Shown here piece after piece: positions 5,397 to 6,114 of a stretch of DNA of 6,114 nt. The DNA is from an uncultured Spirochaetales bacterium. Its GTDB lineage: Bacteria; Spirochaetota; Spirochaetia; Sphaerochaetales; Sphaerochaetaceae. The notes beneath the pieces were generated by a model, which saw only the letters and a list, made by a program, of their open reading frames with translations, was not told the DNA's origin and ran no database searches. The position numbers and the translations under genes are program-made. The stretch lies in NCBI GenBank assembly GCA_934276695.1, contig CAKQTF010000067.1:1-6114 (forward strand). Direction: 5' to 3'. The stretch's first letter is position 1. The number at the start of each line of letters is the position of its first letter.

Positions 5397-6114
5397 TGTC
5401 AGCCCCCTTGTCAAAATCCCTTCCGAAATAGATCTCCCTTGCCTGCTGGTCAGCTAGAAGCTCCTCCCTGGTCCCAGAGACAAGGATCTCACCGTCATTT
5501 ATTATGTGTGCTGATGTCGTTATCTCGAGTGTGTCCCTCACATTATGATCAGTCAGCAGAACACCGATCCCTGAATCTGCTAGCCTGCGCACAATATGCT
5601 TTATCTCATACACAGCTTTCGGGTCTATTCCTGCAAATGGCTCATCAAGCAGAAGGAATTTAGGTGATGTCGCAAGGGCTCTTGCTATCTCTGTCCTGCG
5701 TCTTTCTCCTCCTGATAGAGTGTAGCCATACTGCTTCCTGACCCTGTCGATCCCGAAATCTGATAGGAGCTCCTCAAGCCTTTCGGATTTTTCCTTCTTT
5801 GTCATCCTTGGCTGAGCCTCCAGCACTAGGCGTATATTATCCTCAACGGAAAGCTTTCTGAATACAGATGGTTCCTGCGGAAGATATGCGAGCCCGCGCT
5901 TTGATCTCTCATGCATCGGAAGCCCTGTGATCTCCTCTTCATTGATTGCTATCCGTCCGGCATTTGCCTTGATGAATCCTACGATCATGTAGAATGAAGT
6001 AGTCTTTCCTGCGCCATTCGGGCCAAGAAGCCCTGTTATATCGCCTGATCTCATATCAAATGAGATGTCTTTCACGACATGCTTCTTCCCGTAGTATTTG
6101 GAAAGGTGCTCAAC
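5389..6114 (-). CDS. lptB: LPS export ABC transporter ATPase LptB (5' end outside window)
   Basis: LptB is the cytoplasmic ATPase of the LptB2FG complex, which extracts lipopolysaccharide from the inner membrane and drives it to the outer membrane. The frame is open to the right edge, so 241 residues are visible and the true start lies outside. The codons before the GTG at 6075 encode VEHLSKYYGKKHV, the usual LptB N-terminus, so that GTG is internal. All ABC motifs are intact: Walker A GPNGAGKTT, followed by the LptB-typical SFYMIVG; Q-loop AYLPQEPSVFRKL; signature LSGGERRRTEIARAL; Walker B FLLLDEPFAGID; and switch histidine LLTDHNVRDTLEI. The C-terminus (HIINDGEILVSG, REIYFGRDF) also fits LptB better than LivF/LivG-type ATPases. 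It is followed directly by overlapping rpoN, the arrangement seen in many diderms. Some spirochaetes lack classical LPS, so the exported glycolipid is not certain. Confidence 0.93.
   Translation of the reverse strand, partial: VEHLSKYYGKKHVVKDISFDMRSGDITGLLGPNGAGKTTSFYMIVGFIKANAGRIAINEEEITGLPMHERSKRGLAYLPQEPSVFRKLSVEDNIRLVLEAQPRMTKKEKSERLEELLSDFGIDRVRKQYGYTLSGGERRRTEIARALATSPKFLLLDEPFAGIDPKAVYEIKHIVRRLADSGIGVLLTDHNVRDTLEITTSAHIINDGEILVSGTREELLADQQAREIYFGRDFDKGADIG
5403..5409 (-). promoter_or_regulatory. Shine-Dalgarno that favours the TTG start of rpoN
   Basis: AAGGGGG on the minus strand lies 6 nt before the TTG at 5396-5394, inside the last codons of lptB. It is the best-spaced ribosome binding site among the three candidate rpoN starts. 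Confidence 0.5.

Noticed and set aside
6073..6075. GTG as the start of lptB
   Set aside because: The 13 upstream codons encode a typical LptB N-terminus (HLSKYYGKKHVV), so the gene continues past the window edge.

Overview
The window is a stretch of chromosomal housekeeping genes, with seven protein-coding genes and almost no spare DNA. The LptB ATPase points to a diderm (outer-membrane) bacterium. A sigma-54 / HPF / HPr kinase cluster beside an HPr gene, together with the style of the UvrC and HprK proteins, suggests a spirochaete (Spirochaetota, perhaps Sphaerochaeta-like). This is inference from remembered family patterns. A deltaproteobacterium-like lineage with the same lptB-rpoN-hpf-hprK order is the main alternative. 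Base composition looks moderate, with frequent AGG (Arg) and ATA (Ile) codons in all genes, so nothing looks recently acquired. I saw no tRNA, rRNA, CRISPR, insertion sequence or phage sequence.

Layout: the left edge (3-623, + strand) is the 3' end of uvrC, the nuclease subunit of nucleotide excision repair. Everything else is on the minus strand, so it reads right to left. It runs lptB (cut by the right edge), rpoN (sigma-54), hpf (short ribosome hibernation factor), a rho-independent terminator, then hprK, the HPr gene, a lexA-like gene and holA (clamp-loader delta). holA and uvrC converge and share the palindrome CTAG as the stop codon of both.

How the genes fit together: lptB-rpoN-hpf is the familiar sigma-54 neighbourhood, and the hprK-HPr pair continues it as a regulatory phosphotransferase module. 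The four genes hprK, HPr, lexA and holA are locked together by 1-nt stop/start overlaps (TGATG, TGATG, TAATG). This puts a LexA-type repressor and a replication clamp-loader subunit under the expression of a metabolic kinase and its target. The terminator after hpf and a TATAAT box just before hprK suggest this four-gene unit is transcribed separately.

Most interesting points: the LexA-like protein keeps the catalytic serine but appears to have lost both the Ala-Gly cleavage dipeptide and the catalytic lysine, so it may not self-cleave. hprK may be translated from a nearly leaderless mRNA. I found no clearly new multi-gene system.
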